DNA of 64,000 nt from Clostridium_AW sp040797845 (lineage in GTDB: Bacteria > Bacillota > Clostridia > Clostridiales > Clostridiaceae): assembly GCA_040797845.1 (NCBI GenBank), contig JBFNFA010000001.1, positions 62,001 to 126,000 on the forward strand, in the 5' to 3' direction. Positions 16,042 through 23,664 of the stretch are shown piece after piece; position 1 is the first letter of the stretch; every line of letters starts with the position of its first letter. The notes under the pieces were generated by a model. It worked only from the letters and a program-made list of their open reading frames with translations. It had not been told where the DNA came from and did no database searches. The translations under genes were made by a program, and so were the position numbers.

Positions 16042-16875
16042 ATGAGTATTTTAAATAAAGTTGGAGAAGCATTAATAGAAGTTAGAAGAAAAACACCATT
16101 AGTGCATCACATCACTAATTATGTAACAGTAAATGATTGTGCTAATATTGTGTTGGCCCTTGGAGGATCTCCAGTCATGGCAGATGATGAAAAAGAAGTG
16201 GAGGATATGGTAGCCATTGCCTCAGCATTAGTGATAAATATTGGAACCTTAAATAGTAGAACCGTAAATTCAATGATATTAGCGGGGAAAAAAGCCAATA
16301 AATTAAAAATTCCTGTAATTTTAGATCCTGTTGGAGTTGGAGCTACGGCTTATAGAACAGAAATTGCTAAAAAGCTTATTGAAGAAATAAAATTTTCAGT
16401 GCTAAGAGGAAATATCTCTGAAATTAAAAATATAGCAGGTATAAAGTCTAATACAAAAGGTGTAGATGCAGAAGAGGTAACAGAAGAAAAAAATTTAGTT
16501 ATTAAAGAAAAAAAGATACTAGGAGAAACTTTTTCAAAAGAATTAGGAGCAGTAATAGCTATAACAGGAGAGGTTGATTCTATTAGTTTCCAAAACCAAA
16601 CTTACTTTATAGTTAATGGACACGAGACTTTATCACGAGTTACTGGTACTGGCTGTATGTGTACTTCGCTGATAGGATGTTTTTGTGGTGCTAATGAGGA
16701 TTATTTTTTAGGAACATTAGGCGGAATATTATCTATGGGTATCGCAGGAGAAATAGCCCATGAAAAAACTAAGGATTTAGGAACTAGTTCTTTTAGGATA
16801 GCTTTAATAGATAGTATAAGCAAATTAGACACAAAGATTATTATGGAGAGGAGCAAGATTAATTATGAAATATAA
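16042..16875 (+). CDS. thiM: Hydroxyethylthiazole kinase
   Basis: The ATG at 16042 follows TGGAGG by eight bases; a longer frame lacks a ribosome site. The 277-residue kinase has PLVHHITNYVTVNDCAN (thiazole binding, about residues 18-34), LDPVGVGAT and VTGTGCMCTS with the catalytic Cys region. It phosphorylates hydroxyethylthiazole imported by ThiW. It overlaps thiE by 11 bases, so the two are translationally coupled. Confidence 0.95.
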   Translation: MSILNKVGEALIEVRRKTPLVHHITNYVTVNDCANIVLALGGSPVMADDEKEVEDMVAIASALVINIGTLNSRTVNSMILAGKKANKLKIPVILDPVGVGATAYRTEIAKKLIEEIKFSVLRGNISEIKNIAGIKSNTKGVDAEEVTEEKNLVIKEKKILGETFSKELGAVIAITGEVDSISFQNQTYFIVNGHETLSRVTGTGCMCTSLIGCFCGANEDYFLGTLGGILSMGIAGEIAHEKTKDLGTSSFRIALIDSISKLDTKIIMERSKINYEI

Positions 16876-17491
16876 AATAGATTATACACTGTATCTAGTA
16901 ACAGATAGAGATATGTTATTAGATACAAGCTTAGAGAAGGCAGTAGAAGAAAGCATTTTAGGTGGTGCTACATTAGTGCAGCTTAGGGAGAAAGATATAA
17001 GTACTAAGGAATTTTATGAAATAGCATCACAGATAAAAAAAATAACGGATAAATACAATGTACCACTAATTATAAATGACAGATTAGACATAGCTTTAGC
17101 AGTAGATGCTGCTGGAGTTCATGTTGGACAAAGTGATATGGAAGCTTCAATTGTGAGAAAGATAATGGGAAAAGAAAAAATTCTTGGAGTATCTGCTAGA
17201 ACCTTAGAAGAAGCAAAAAAAGCAGAAAAAGATGGGGCAGATTATTTAGGAGTAGGAGCTATATTTGGAACAAATACAAAAAAAGATGCTAAAGATGTAT
17301 CATTTGAAGAACTAGCTAAAATAAGAAAAGAGATATCTATACCTATAGTAGCTATCGGTGGAATTAACGAAAATAATGTCACAGAACTTAAAGACAAGGG
17401 AATAGATGGGCTAGCTGTAATATCAGCCATTTTACATAGAAAAGATATAAAAGAAGCTTCTAAAAATTTAATACAGTTGTTTAGAAATTAA
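16865..17491 (+). CDS. thiE: Thiamine-phosphate synthase
   Basis: The 208-residue TIM-barrel protein has the ThiE blocks LYLVTDRDML, TLVQLREKD, LIINDRLDIALAVDAAGVHVGQ and VGAIFGTNTK. It joins hydroxymethylpyrimidine pyrophosphate and thiazole phosphate to make thiamine phosphate. It closes the operon. With thiD and thiM it completes salvage; no de novo genes (thiC, thiG, thiH) are in this window. Confidence 0.95.
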   Translation: MKYKIDYTLYLVTDRDMLLDTSLEKAVEESILGGATLVQLREKDISTKEFYEIASQIKKITDKYNVPLIINDRLDIALAVDAAGVHVGQSDMEASIVRKIMGKEKILGVSARTLEEAKKAEKDGADYLGVGAIFGTNTKKDAKDVSFEELAKIRKEISIPIVAIGGINENNVTELKDKGIDGLAVISAILHRKDIKEASKNLIQLFRN

Positions 17492-17564
17492 TAGTACAGA
17501 TTTTGACTTAATAAAATTGCGACCCATAGAAAATTGCAATTTTAAGATAATTAAGTGTCGAAAA

Positions 17565-17597
17565 AGAGGAACTGAGATACATAAGTTCTTCTATGTT
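17565..17597 (+). terminator. Terminator of the thiamine operon
   Basis: AGAGGAACT (17565-17573) pairs with AGTTCTTCT (17584-17592) over 9 bp with one G-U pair, followed by ATGTTTT. A second hairpin from about 17503 precedes it. Confidence 0.55.
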
Positions 17598-17684
17598 TTA
17601 CAAATGTATTTTCAGATATATATTGTGGTAAATTGTTTTCTATAATTGTAATTTTATTCAAAGATGGTTTAGTTTATCAAATAG

Positions 17685-17752
17685 AGAGCTAAGCATGTAG
17701 TGAAGCCACTCCAGAAAAAGTCGTTATTTCACTACATGCTTAGCTCTTTTAT
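17685..17752 (+). repeat. Hairpin repeat B1, copy 2
   Basis: A perfect 20-bp stem (17685-17704 with 17728-17747), a 23-base loop closely matching copy 1 at 13574, then TTTT. Relative to copy 1 the stem has C-G in place of T-A, and a T-G pair restored to T-A. Confidence 0.8.
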
Positions 17753-17878
17753 ATTTTACAAATGTATTTTCCATTTATGTTGTTACAGATTAGTTTCACA
17801 ATTATAAATCTTTACAGATATATTTTCAAATATTGATTATTATATATATTGTGATTACTTAATTATTATCTAAAACTT

Positions 17879-18071
17879 AAAAATGCTATGTAATGTGATA
17901 TATGCATTTGAGCAAAATCTAGAAATTCTTAATTTGTTTTTAAAAATATCGTTAAGATGCTATACATGTTTGACCAAAGGGAGTTTGGCAGCATTAGGGA
18001 TTTTTATAAAATAAATTTTAGAAGTTCTTATTGCAGCGAGACAGCATAAGAAGCATTACATAGCATTTTTT
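17879..18071 (+). repeat. Structured repeat B2, copy 2
   Basis: This 193-bp element has terminal inverted repeats AAAAATGCTATGTAATGT / GCATTACATAGCATTTTT (17 of 18 pairs) and the same central hairpin as copy 1 (CC-AAA-GG). It sits about 125 bases after B1 copy 2, so the B1+B2 pair was probably duplicated as a block. The remaining parts of the 17492-18169 gap show no gene. Confidence 0.8.
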
Positions 18072-18169
18072 ATTTGTTAAAACCATAATGATTTTTTAAT
18101 TTTTTTGTGTTTTGTAGATATATTTTTACAAACACCTAGTTAAGCACCTTAAGAAAAGGTGGTAATTTC

Positions 18170-18988
18170 TTATAAAGACAAGTAATATTCTTTAAGCAAT
18201 AGAGCATCCTTTTCTAGTATTGGGCTTTCACAAACGATACACCCTTTGATATCAAAGGATTTAAAAGCTTCCATACAAGCGGTGTAATTAAAATCACTTT
18301 CTAAGAATGGTAGGTGATTTTTTTCTCCTTTTTCACCGTAGTTAATACCAGATATATGTATATGCATGTCTTCTAAGGCTTCGTATCCTAGCTCATCTTT
18401 AATGTATTGTAGTATTTTTGCAAAGTCATCATAATTTTTTAGAGCGCCATTATACCTAGCATGAAGATGAGAAAAATCTATACAAGGTTTGCAAGTTTCA
18501 ACTTCCTTGCATAGACCAACTATTTCTTCAAGGGAACCGAATTGAGTACCTTTCCCTGTGGTTTCTAACCTATACTCCACCCCTATGTCAGGAAGTCTTA
18601 AGAGATTTTCTTTTATTTTATTAAAAGTATCTTCCTTTGAACTTTCTAAATAAAAGCCAGGATGAAATACAAGGCTTTTTCCTTCAACTTTTTTTAATCC
18701 CTCAGCACCTTTGATTATTCTTTCTAAGGATTTGTCTACTTTTTCATCGTCCACTGCATTTAAATTAATAAAATAAGATCCGTGGGCTGAAAGATAAAAG
18801 TTATTATTTAATTTGCTTTTTAATACCTCATCTTTATTTTTGTCTGTAATGTTGACAGAGCGTACAAAGGGGAGTTCCATAGAATCTAAACCTATACTCT
18901 TTAAATATTCTATTCCGCTTTTATATGTAAATTTTGATGAATTTTCTCCTATAGGAAGACCTGATATTCCAAAAAGTAATTTATCCAA
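18170..18988 (-). CDS. Endonuclease IV-like TIM-barrel protein
   Basis: The 272-residue minus-strand protein starts at TTG after GAAAGGT. Zinc-ligand positions of the Nfo/AP endonuclease family 2 are recognisable: His69 (SAHGSY), His109 (FHPGF), Glu142 (LETTGK), Asp171 and His174 (DFSHLHA), His209/211 (MHIHISG), His225 (KNHLPF) and Glu254 (CESPI). The usual Asp-x-His pair here reads KNH, so one ligand differs from E. coli endonuclease IV. It may cleave abasic DNA or be a related sugar isomerase-like enzyme. The gene is probably monocistronic. Confidence 0.75.
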   Translation of the reverse strand: MDKLLFGISGLPIGENSSKFTYKSGIEYLKSIGLDSMELPFVRSVNITDKNKDEVLKSKLNNNFYLSAHGSYFINLNAVDDEKVDKSLERIIKGAEGLKKVEGKSLVFHPGFYLESSKEDTFNKIKENLLRLPDIGVEYRLETTGKGTQFGSLEEIVGLCKEVETCKPCIDFSHLHARYNGALKNYDDFAKILQYIKDELGYEALEDMHIHISGINYGEKGEKNHLPFLESDFNYTACMEAFKSFDIKGCIVCESPILEKDALLLKEYYLSL

Positions 18989-19068
18989 AGTAACACAACC
19001 TTTCTTAGCAATCTTTTAGATAATTTTAACCTTTAAAGGAATATCAGTCAAACTTTAAATAATAAAAA

Positions 19069-19878
19069 TTATTCTCTTAAAATAGGCAGAGTGCTACATG
19101 TAAAGCTACCACCAGCTTTGATTACTTCACTATAATCGGAGTATATGGCCTTAAATCCATGTTCTCTTAATATATCTCTCACGTTTTCGTTGCTAGTAAG
19201 TATAGTTTTATTACCTATACGTATAAAGTTTGAACCTAGTTGGTCAGCATCCTCATCCTCTATATTTATTATTGTTTTAAAGTAAGGTTTTATTTTATCT
19301 ACATCATAAACATAACTTGATAAAACACAAGTATCCTTATCCACAGGATTAAATACGCAATCAAGGTGAAGTTTTCTGTTATCAAAATTTATAGGCAATA
19401 CCTTTACTGAAATATTCAGCTTATCTAGAACTTCTTGTACTTCATCACAAGCCTCTAAAGTACTTCTTCTGCTCATGCCTACAAACATAACATCATCATG
19501 AAGTATTACATCCCCGCCTTCTATATTGTTTTTCATTTCATAGGTTTTTAAATTGTATTTTTTCGCGAAATCCCTTAGAGGTTCCGGTTCATTTACTCTT
19601 TCAGGACTCTTCATTTTAGATATAAATAATAAATCTTTTACCACAAAGCCTATATCTCTTGTAAATACTTGTGATGGGCTATCAATTACATCTAAAAACT
19701 GTATTTTTACACCGTTGTTTATTAGTGTATTTACAAAATTATTATATTGAGAGTACATGAGAGGATAATCTATTTTCCCTTTAAATGGGTTTCCAGGGTC
19801 TATTATTTCAAAGTTACAAGGATAAACTATAAGATAATGTATTAATTTGTCATATTGATTGTTTAAAAAAATTTTCAT
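19069..19878 (-). CDS. Dimethylarginine dimethylaminohydrolase-like amidinohydrolase
   Basis: The 269-residue protein belongs to the guanidino-group-modifying superfamily. Visible active-site elements are QVFTRDIGFV (Arg74-Asp75), EGGDV (120-124), KLHLDCVF with His171, and GGSFTCSTLP with the nucleophile Cys261. This matches DDAH and the related arginine deiminase group, which cleave guanidino compounds to citrulline or ureido products. The exact substrate is not readable. It starts at ATG after GGAGGCG. The neighbour downstream on the same strand is the endonuclease IV-like gene. Confidence 0.8.
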   Translation of the reverse strand: MKIFLNNQYDKLIHYLIVYPCNFEIIDPGNPFKGKIDYPLMYSQYNNFVNTLINNGVKIQFLDVIDSPSQVFTRDIGFVVKDLLFISKMKSPERVNEPEPLRDFAKKYNLKTYEMKNNIEGGDVILHDDVMFVGMSRRSTLEACDEVQEVLDKLNISVKVLPINFDNRKLHLDCVFNPVDKDTCVLSSYVYDVDKIKPYFKTIINIEDEDADQLGSNFIRIGNKTILTSNENVRDILREHGFKAIYSDYSEVIKAGGSFTCSTLPILRE

Positions 19879-19932
19879 AATATCGCCTCCAATAGTTATG
19901 TTTTGATGAAAAGAAGGGTTTTATTCATACAT

Positions 19933-19987
19933 GATTCACAGAAATCTTCGATTTCGTTTTGAATCAGTATTCCTCAGCTATGCTGAG
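19933..19987 (+). repeat. Double-hairpin repeat C, copy 1
   Basis: Hairpin 1 (19933-19965) has a GAAATC-TTC-GATTTC tip on GATTCA/TGAATC arms. Hairpin 2 (19973-19987) is CTCAGC/GCTGAG. Copy 2 at 54290-54341 keeps both hairpins with compensatory changes. It lies in the 242-base gap between divergent genes. Confidence 0.6.
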
Positions 19988-20120
19988 TGAGTTTCATTAT
20001 ATATCAACTGGATGCTCATCATATATTCATAAAAATTCCATATAACCCAATAGTTTCATAATGTTAATTTTTTGTGAATATGTTAGGATAATATTACAAA
20101 ATAAGTAGGAGTGTGGTATT

Positions 20121-21674
20121 GTGAGAAAAATATTTAATTTAGTCGTTGCAACTATTTTTACATTTGGTTTTGTAGGTACAGTCCATGCACAAGATAGCTA
20201 CAATGTTAAAAGATTATATGGGTTGGACAGATATAAGACATCGGTCAGTATTTCAAACAAATTTAATGATGAAACTACTGATAATGTAATAGTAGCAAGT
20301 GGAAAGGATTTTCCAGATGCTTTAGCAGGAAGTGTATTATCTAAGAAATTAAATGCACCAATATTATTAGTAGGGAATACATCAAATGAAAGAAAAGATT
20401 CCATAGAATACATAAATAGTCATTTAGATAAGAATGGAACGGTATACATATTAGGCGGAGAAGGATCCGTAAATGAAGAATTTATAAATAACATGAAGAG
20501 CCAAGGTTATAAAAACTTTGTAAGGCTTGGCGGAAAAGATAGATTTGACACAAATAAACGTATTGTAAATTTTATGAATGTAGAAAAACATACTCCTGTA
20601 GTTGTTGTTAATGCTTATGGATTTGCAGATGCTTTAAGTGTTTCTAGTATTGCCGCTTCAAAAGGTTATCCTATAATAATGACATCAAACTCTAGTTTAT
20701 CTCCAGAGGGTAAAAGTATGCTTAAGAATATTGAACCAAGTGAAGTATATATAATAGGTGGACATGCCTCTGTAGGAGATAAAGTTATTAGCGAAATAAA
20801 AACCTTAGTTCCTTCTTTGGATAACAGTAAAATAATAAAACTAGCGGGAACAGATAGATATGATACTTCCCTAAGAGTATGTAACCAATTTAATTTAGAT
20901 ACTGACACTGCTGTACTCGCTAATGGTTCTAATTTTCCAGATGCATTATCAGGAAGTGCTTTAGCAGCAAAATTTGATGCTCCAATAATATTAACTAACG
21001 GAAAAGATATAACTAGGCAAAGAGAATTTCTAAATAACAGAGACTATAAAAATATATTTTTACTTGGAGGATCTGGCTCCATAGATTTCTTAGTTGAATA
21101 CTCATTAAAAGGAAAAGAAAATACAACAAAAGAAGAAAGAGATTATATAAATAAATTGATAGAATATTGTGATAAGTATACTAGTGAAAATATAAGTGCT
21201 TCAAATGATATTATTAATTTATTTAATAGTATTTCATTTGAAGAAGTCTTTGAGAAATTAGAAGATCCTAATACATTTATTGAAGCTTTGGAACAGCTTA
21301 TAAATATATACAAGAATTGCAATATTTCCTTGGAAGATTATAAAGACAAATTAGTAAATATTAAAAATGAAATATCTACTTTAGAAAACTTAAATGGATT
21401 AGAAACATTTTCATTGGAATATATAAATGTTATAGATATTGAAATTAAAAATGTAGATAAAATTATTAAAATGATAAAAGATTGTGAGTATTATTTTAGA
21501 AACCTATCAAATGCAATGGCGTCTGGAGATTTAAATAAAATTGAAAAAGCATTAAAAGACTTAGAAAATATAGATATGGATGCTATTAATGAACTTACTA
21601 AATTAGAGAGTGGACAAATAGGCATTAATAAATTAAAAGACAAATTAGTAAATATTAAAAACATGATAAATTAA
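20121..21674 (+). CDS. Cell wall-binding repeat 2 (CWB2) surface protein
   Basis: It starts at GTG, nine bases after AGGAG. A signal peptide (residues 1-23, ending VHA) is followed by three CWB2 repeats (about 30-130, 130-235, 235-335). Each has an RYDTS/RFDTN start, an FPDALA or FADALS block and an LGG/IGG turn. CWB2 triplets bind anionic cell-wall polymer and anchor S-layer-type proteins of clostridia. The last 165 residues are highly charged and predicted helical or coiled coil, and match no family I know. The gene is alone and ends in a strong terminator. Confidence 0.88.
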   Translation: MRKIFNLVVATIFTFGFVGTVHAQDSYNVKRLYGLDRYKTSVSISNKFNDETTDNVIVASGKDFPDALAGSVLSKKLNAPILLVGNTSNERKDSIEYINSHLDKNGTVYILGGEGSVNEEFINNMKSQGYKNFVRLGGKDRFDTNKRIVNFMNVEKHTPVVVVNAYGFADALSVSSIAASKGYPIIMTSNSSLSPEGKSMLKNIEPSEVYIIGGHASVGDKVISEIKTLVPSLDNSKIIKLAGTDRYDTSLRVCNQFNLDTDTAVLANGSNFPDALSGSALAAKFDAPIILTNGKDITRQREFLNNRDYKNIFLLGGSGSIDFLVEYSLKGKENTTKEERDYINKLIEYCDKYTSENISASNDIINLFNSISFEEVFEKLEDPNTFIEALEQLINIYKNCNISLEDYKDKLVNIKNEISTLENLNGLETFSLEYINVIDIEIKNVDKIIKMIKDCEYYFRNLSNAMASGDLNKIEKALKDLENIDMDAINELTKLESGQIGINKLKDKLVNIKNMIN

Positions 21675-21680
21675 TATAAA

Positions 21681-21708
21681 AAAACCTTGGCTTAGGCCAA
21701 GGTTTTTT
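21681..21708 (+). terminator. Terminator of the CWB2 gene
   Basis: AAAACCTTGG and CCAAGGTTTT (10 bp) around a 6-base loop, followed by a run of T. Confidence 0.9.
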
Positions 21709-21770
21709 TATATTACAACGCATTTTTAATTCGCTGGAAAATGATATATAATGGTATAGAGGTGATGAAC

Positions 21771-23543
21771 TTGAAAAGTAGATGGATGTTGAAATGTAAT
21801 AGTGCAGATATAGATGAACTTTATAAGATTACAAATATAGATAAAATAGTTTTAACTATATTAATAAATAGAGGGATAAAAACACCTTATGATATAGATA
21901 GATTTGTTAATGCTTCATTAAAGGAATTATATGATCCATTTTTAATGAAAGACATGGACAAAGGTGTAGATATAATAAAAAGAGGAATCGAAAAAGGAAA
22001 AAAGATAGCTGTATATGGAGACTATGATGCAGATGGGGTAACCTCCACAGTAATTCTTTATAGTGCGTTAAAGAGATGTGGGGCAAATATTACATATCAT
22101 ATACCTCACAGAGAGAGCGAAGGTTATGGTATGAATACAGAAAGAATAAAAAAATTAAAAGAAGATGGAGTAGAAATAATAATAAGCTGTGATAATGGAA
22201 TATCAGCAATAGAACAAGTTAAGCTAGCAGTGGAATTAGGAATGGAAGTAGTAATTACTGATCATCATGAATTAACTTTTGTGGAGAATGATAAAGGAGA
22301 AAGAGAGTACATATTGCCAGAGGCTAATGCGGTTATAAATCCTAAGAGAGAAGATTGTACATATCCTTTTAAACTTTTATGTGGAGCAGGTATAGCATTT
22401 AAATTTGCTCAAGCTCTATACTCAACCATGAACATAGACGATAAAGAAGTATATCCATTTTTACAGTTTGCTGCAATAGGCACTATATGTGATGTAGTAG
22501 ATTTAATTGATGAAAATAGAATAATTGTAAAAAATGGACTACCTATTATAAAAAATACAAATAATTTAGGACTTAGGTCCTTGATTAAAGTAACTGGGTT
22601 AGAAGGAAAGGATTTAGCTTCATACCATATAGGATTTATAATAGGGCCTTGTATAAATGCTACAGGAAGATTAGAAACTGCTGAATTATCAGTGGAATTG
22701 CTTTTAACAGAAGATGAGTACAAAGCAGAAAATCTAGGGAAGAAGTTACATCAACTAAATACGGAAAGGCAAGATATAACAGCGGAAAGTGTGGAAAGTA
22801 TAGAAAATATTATAGAGTCGGGAGAGTACAAAAGTCAAAAAGTACTCGTACTATATGAAGAGAATGTCCATGAAAGTATTGCTGGGATAGTAGCAGGAAG
22901 AATTAAAGAAAAGTACAATATGCCAACAATTATATTGACTAAGGGTAAGGAGGGTGTAAAGGGCTCTGGTAGATCTATTGAAGGATATAATATGTTTGAA
23001 GAACTTTTAAAATGTAAAGAATTATTAGATAGGTTCGGAGGGCATCCAATGGCAGCAGGTCTTACATTGCAACAAGAAAGAATAAAAGAACTGAGCCTGA
23101 CATTAAATGAAAATTGTGATCTTGCTCCAGAGGATTTTATACCTAAAATATCAATAGATAAAAGACTATCTTTAAGGCAAATATCTATTTCTTTGGTGGA
23201 AAAGCTACAGATTTTAGAGCCTTTTGGAAAAGGAAATAGTTCACCAGTATTTGCAGAAAAAAATGTTTTACTAGATAGGATAATTATATTAGGTAAAGAT
23301 AGAAACACTATTAAATTTTGTATTAGAATTGAAGGAAGTTTTAATAAAATAGATGGGTTATGCTTTGGAAGGGGACAAGAATTTGAAGAGGAACTGAAAG
23401 AAAGGTATGGAAATAATTATTTAGAAATAATGAATAATCCTGTGGGATTAAAAATGGACTTCATATTTTATCCATATATAAATGAATATAATGGATATGT
23501 CAGTCCTCAACTTAGAATAATTGACTATAGATTTAGTCACTAA
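21771..23543 (+). CDS. recJ: Single-stranded-DNA-specific exonuclease RecJ
   Basis: The TTG at 21771 has GAGGTG six bases upstream; the ATG at 21765 is too close to that site, so the start is uncertain by two codons. The 590-residue protein shows the DHH motifs YGDYDADGVTS (about 83-93), SCDNGIS and TDHHE, and the DHHA1 segment GSGRSIEGYNMFE with RFGGHPMAAG. It degrades single-stranded DNA 5' to 3' during recombination and mismatch or base-excision repair. A TATAAT hexamer lies at 21747. It is a single-gene unit. Confidence 0.93.
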   Translation: MKSRWMLKCNSADIDELYKITNIDKIVLTILINRGIKTPYDIDRFVNASLKELYDPFLMKDMDKGVDIIKRGIEKGKKIAVYGDYDADGVTSTVILYSALKRCGANITYHIPHRESEGYGMNTERIKKLKEDGVEIIISCDNGISAIEQVKLAVELGMEVVITDHHELTFVENDKGEREYILPEANAVINPKREDCTYPFKLLCGAGIAFKFAQALYSTMNIDDKEVYPFLQFAAIGTICDVVDLIDENRIIVKNGLPIIKNTNNLGLRSLIKVTGLEGKDLASYHIGFIIGPCINATGRLETAELSVELLLTEDEYKAENLGKKLHQLNTERQDITAESVESIENIIESGEYKSQKVLVLYEENVHESIAGIVAGRIKEKYNMPTIILTKGKEGVKGSGRSIEGYNMFEELLKCKELLDRFGGHPMAAGLTLQQERIKELSLTLNENCDLAPEDFIPKISIDKRLSLRQISISLVEKLQILEPFGKGNSSPVFAEKNVLLDRIIILGKDRNTIKFCIRIEGSFNKIDGLCFGRGQEFEEELKERYGNNYLEIMNNPVGLKMDFIFYPYINEYNGYVSPQLRIIDYRFSH

Positions 23544-23664
23544 TCTCTTGTAACTATTTGTATATTTACCAAATATTTAATAAAGGGCTTGTATAAGTAA
23601 TATGTAATAAATATAATATATATTATATTATGATATTTGTGTCAATTAGTCTGGGGGATTTATA

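Noticed and set aside
22835..23308. A 157-codon minus-strand frame inside recJ.
   Set aside because: An antisense shadow of a conserved gene with no domain signature.
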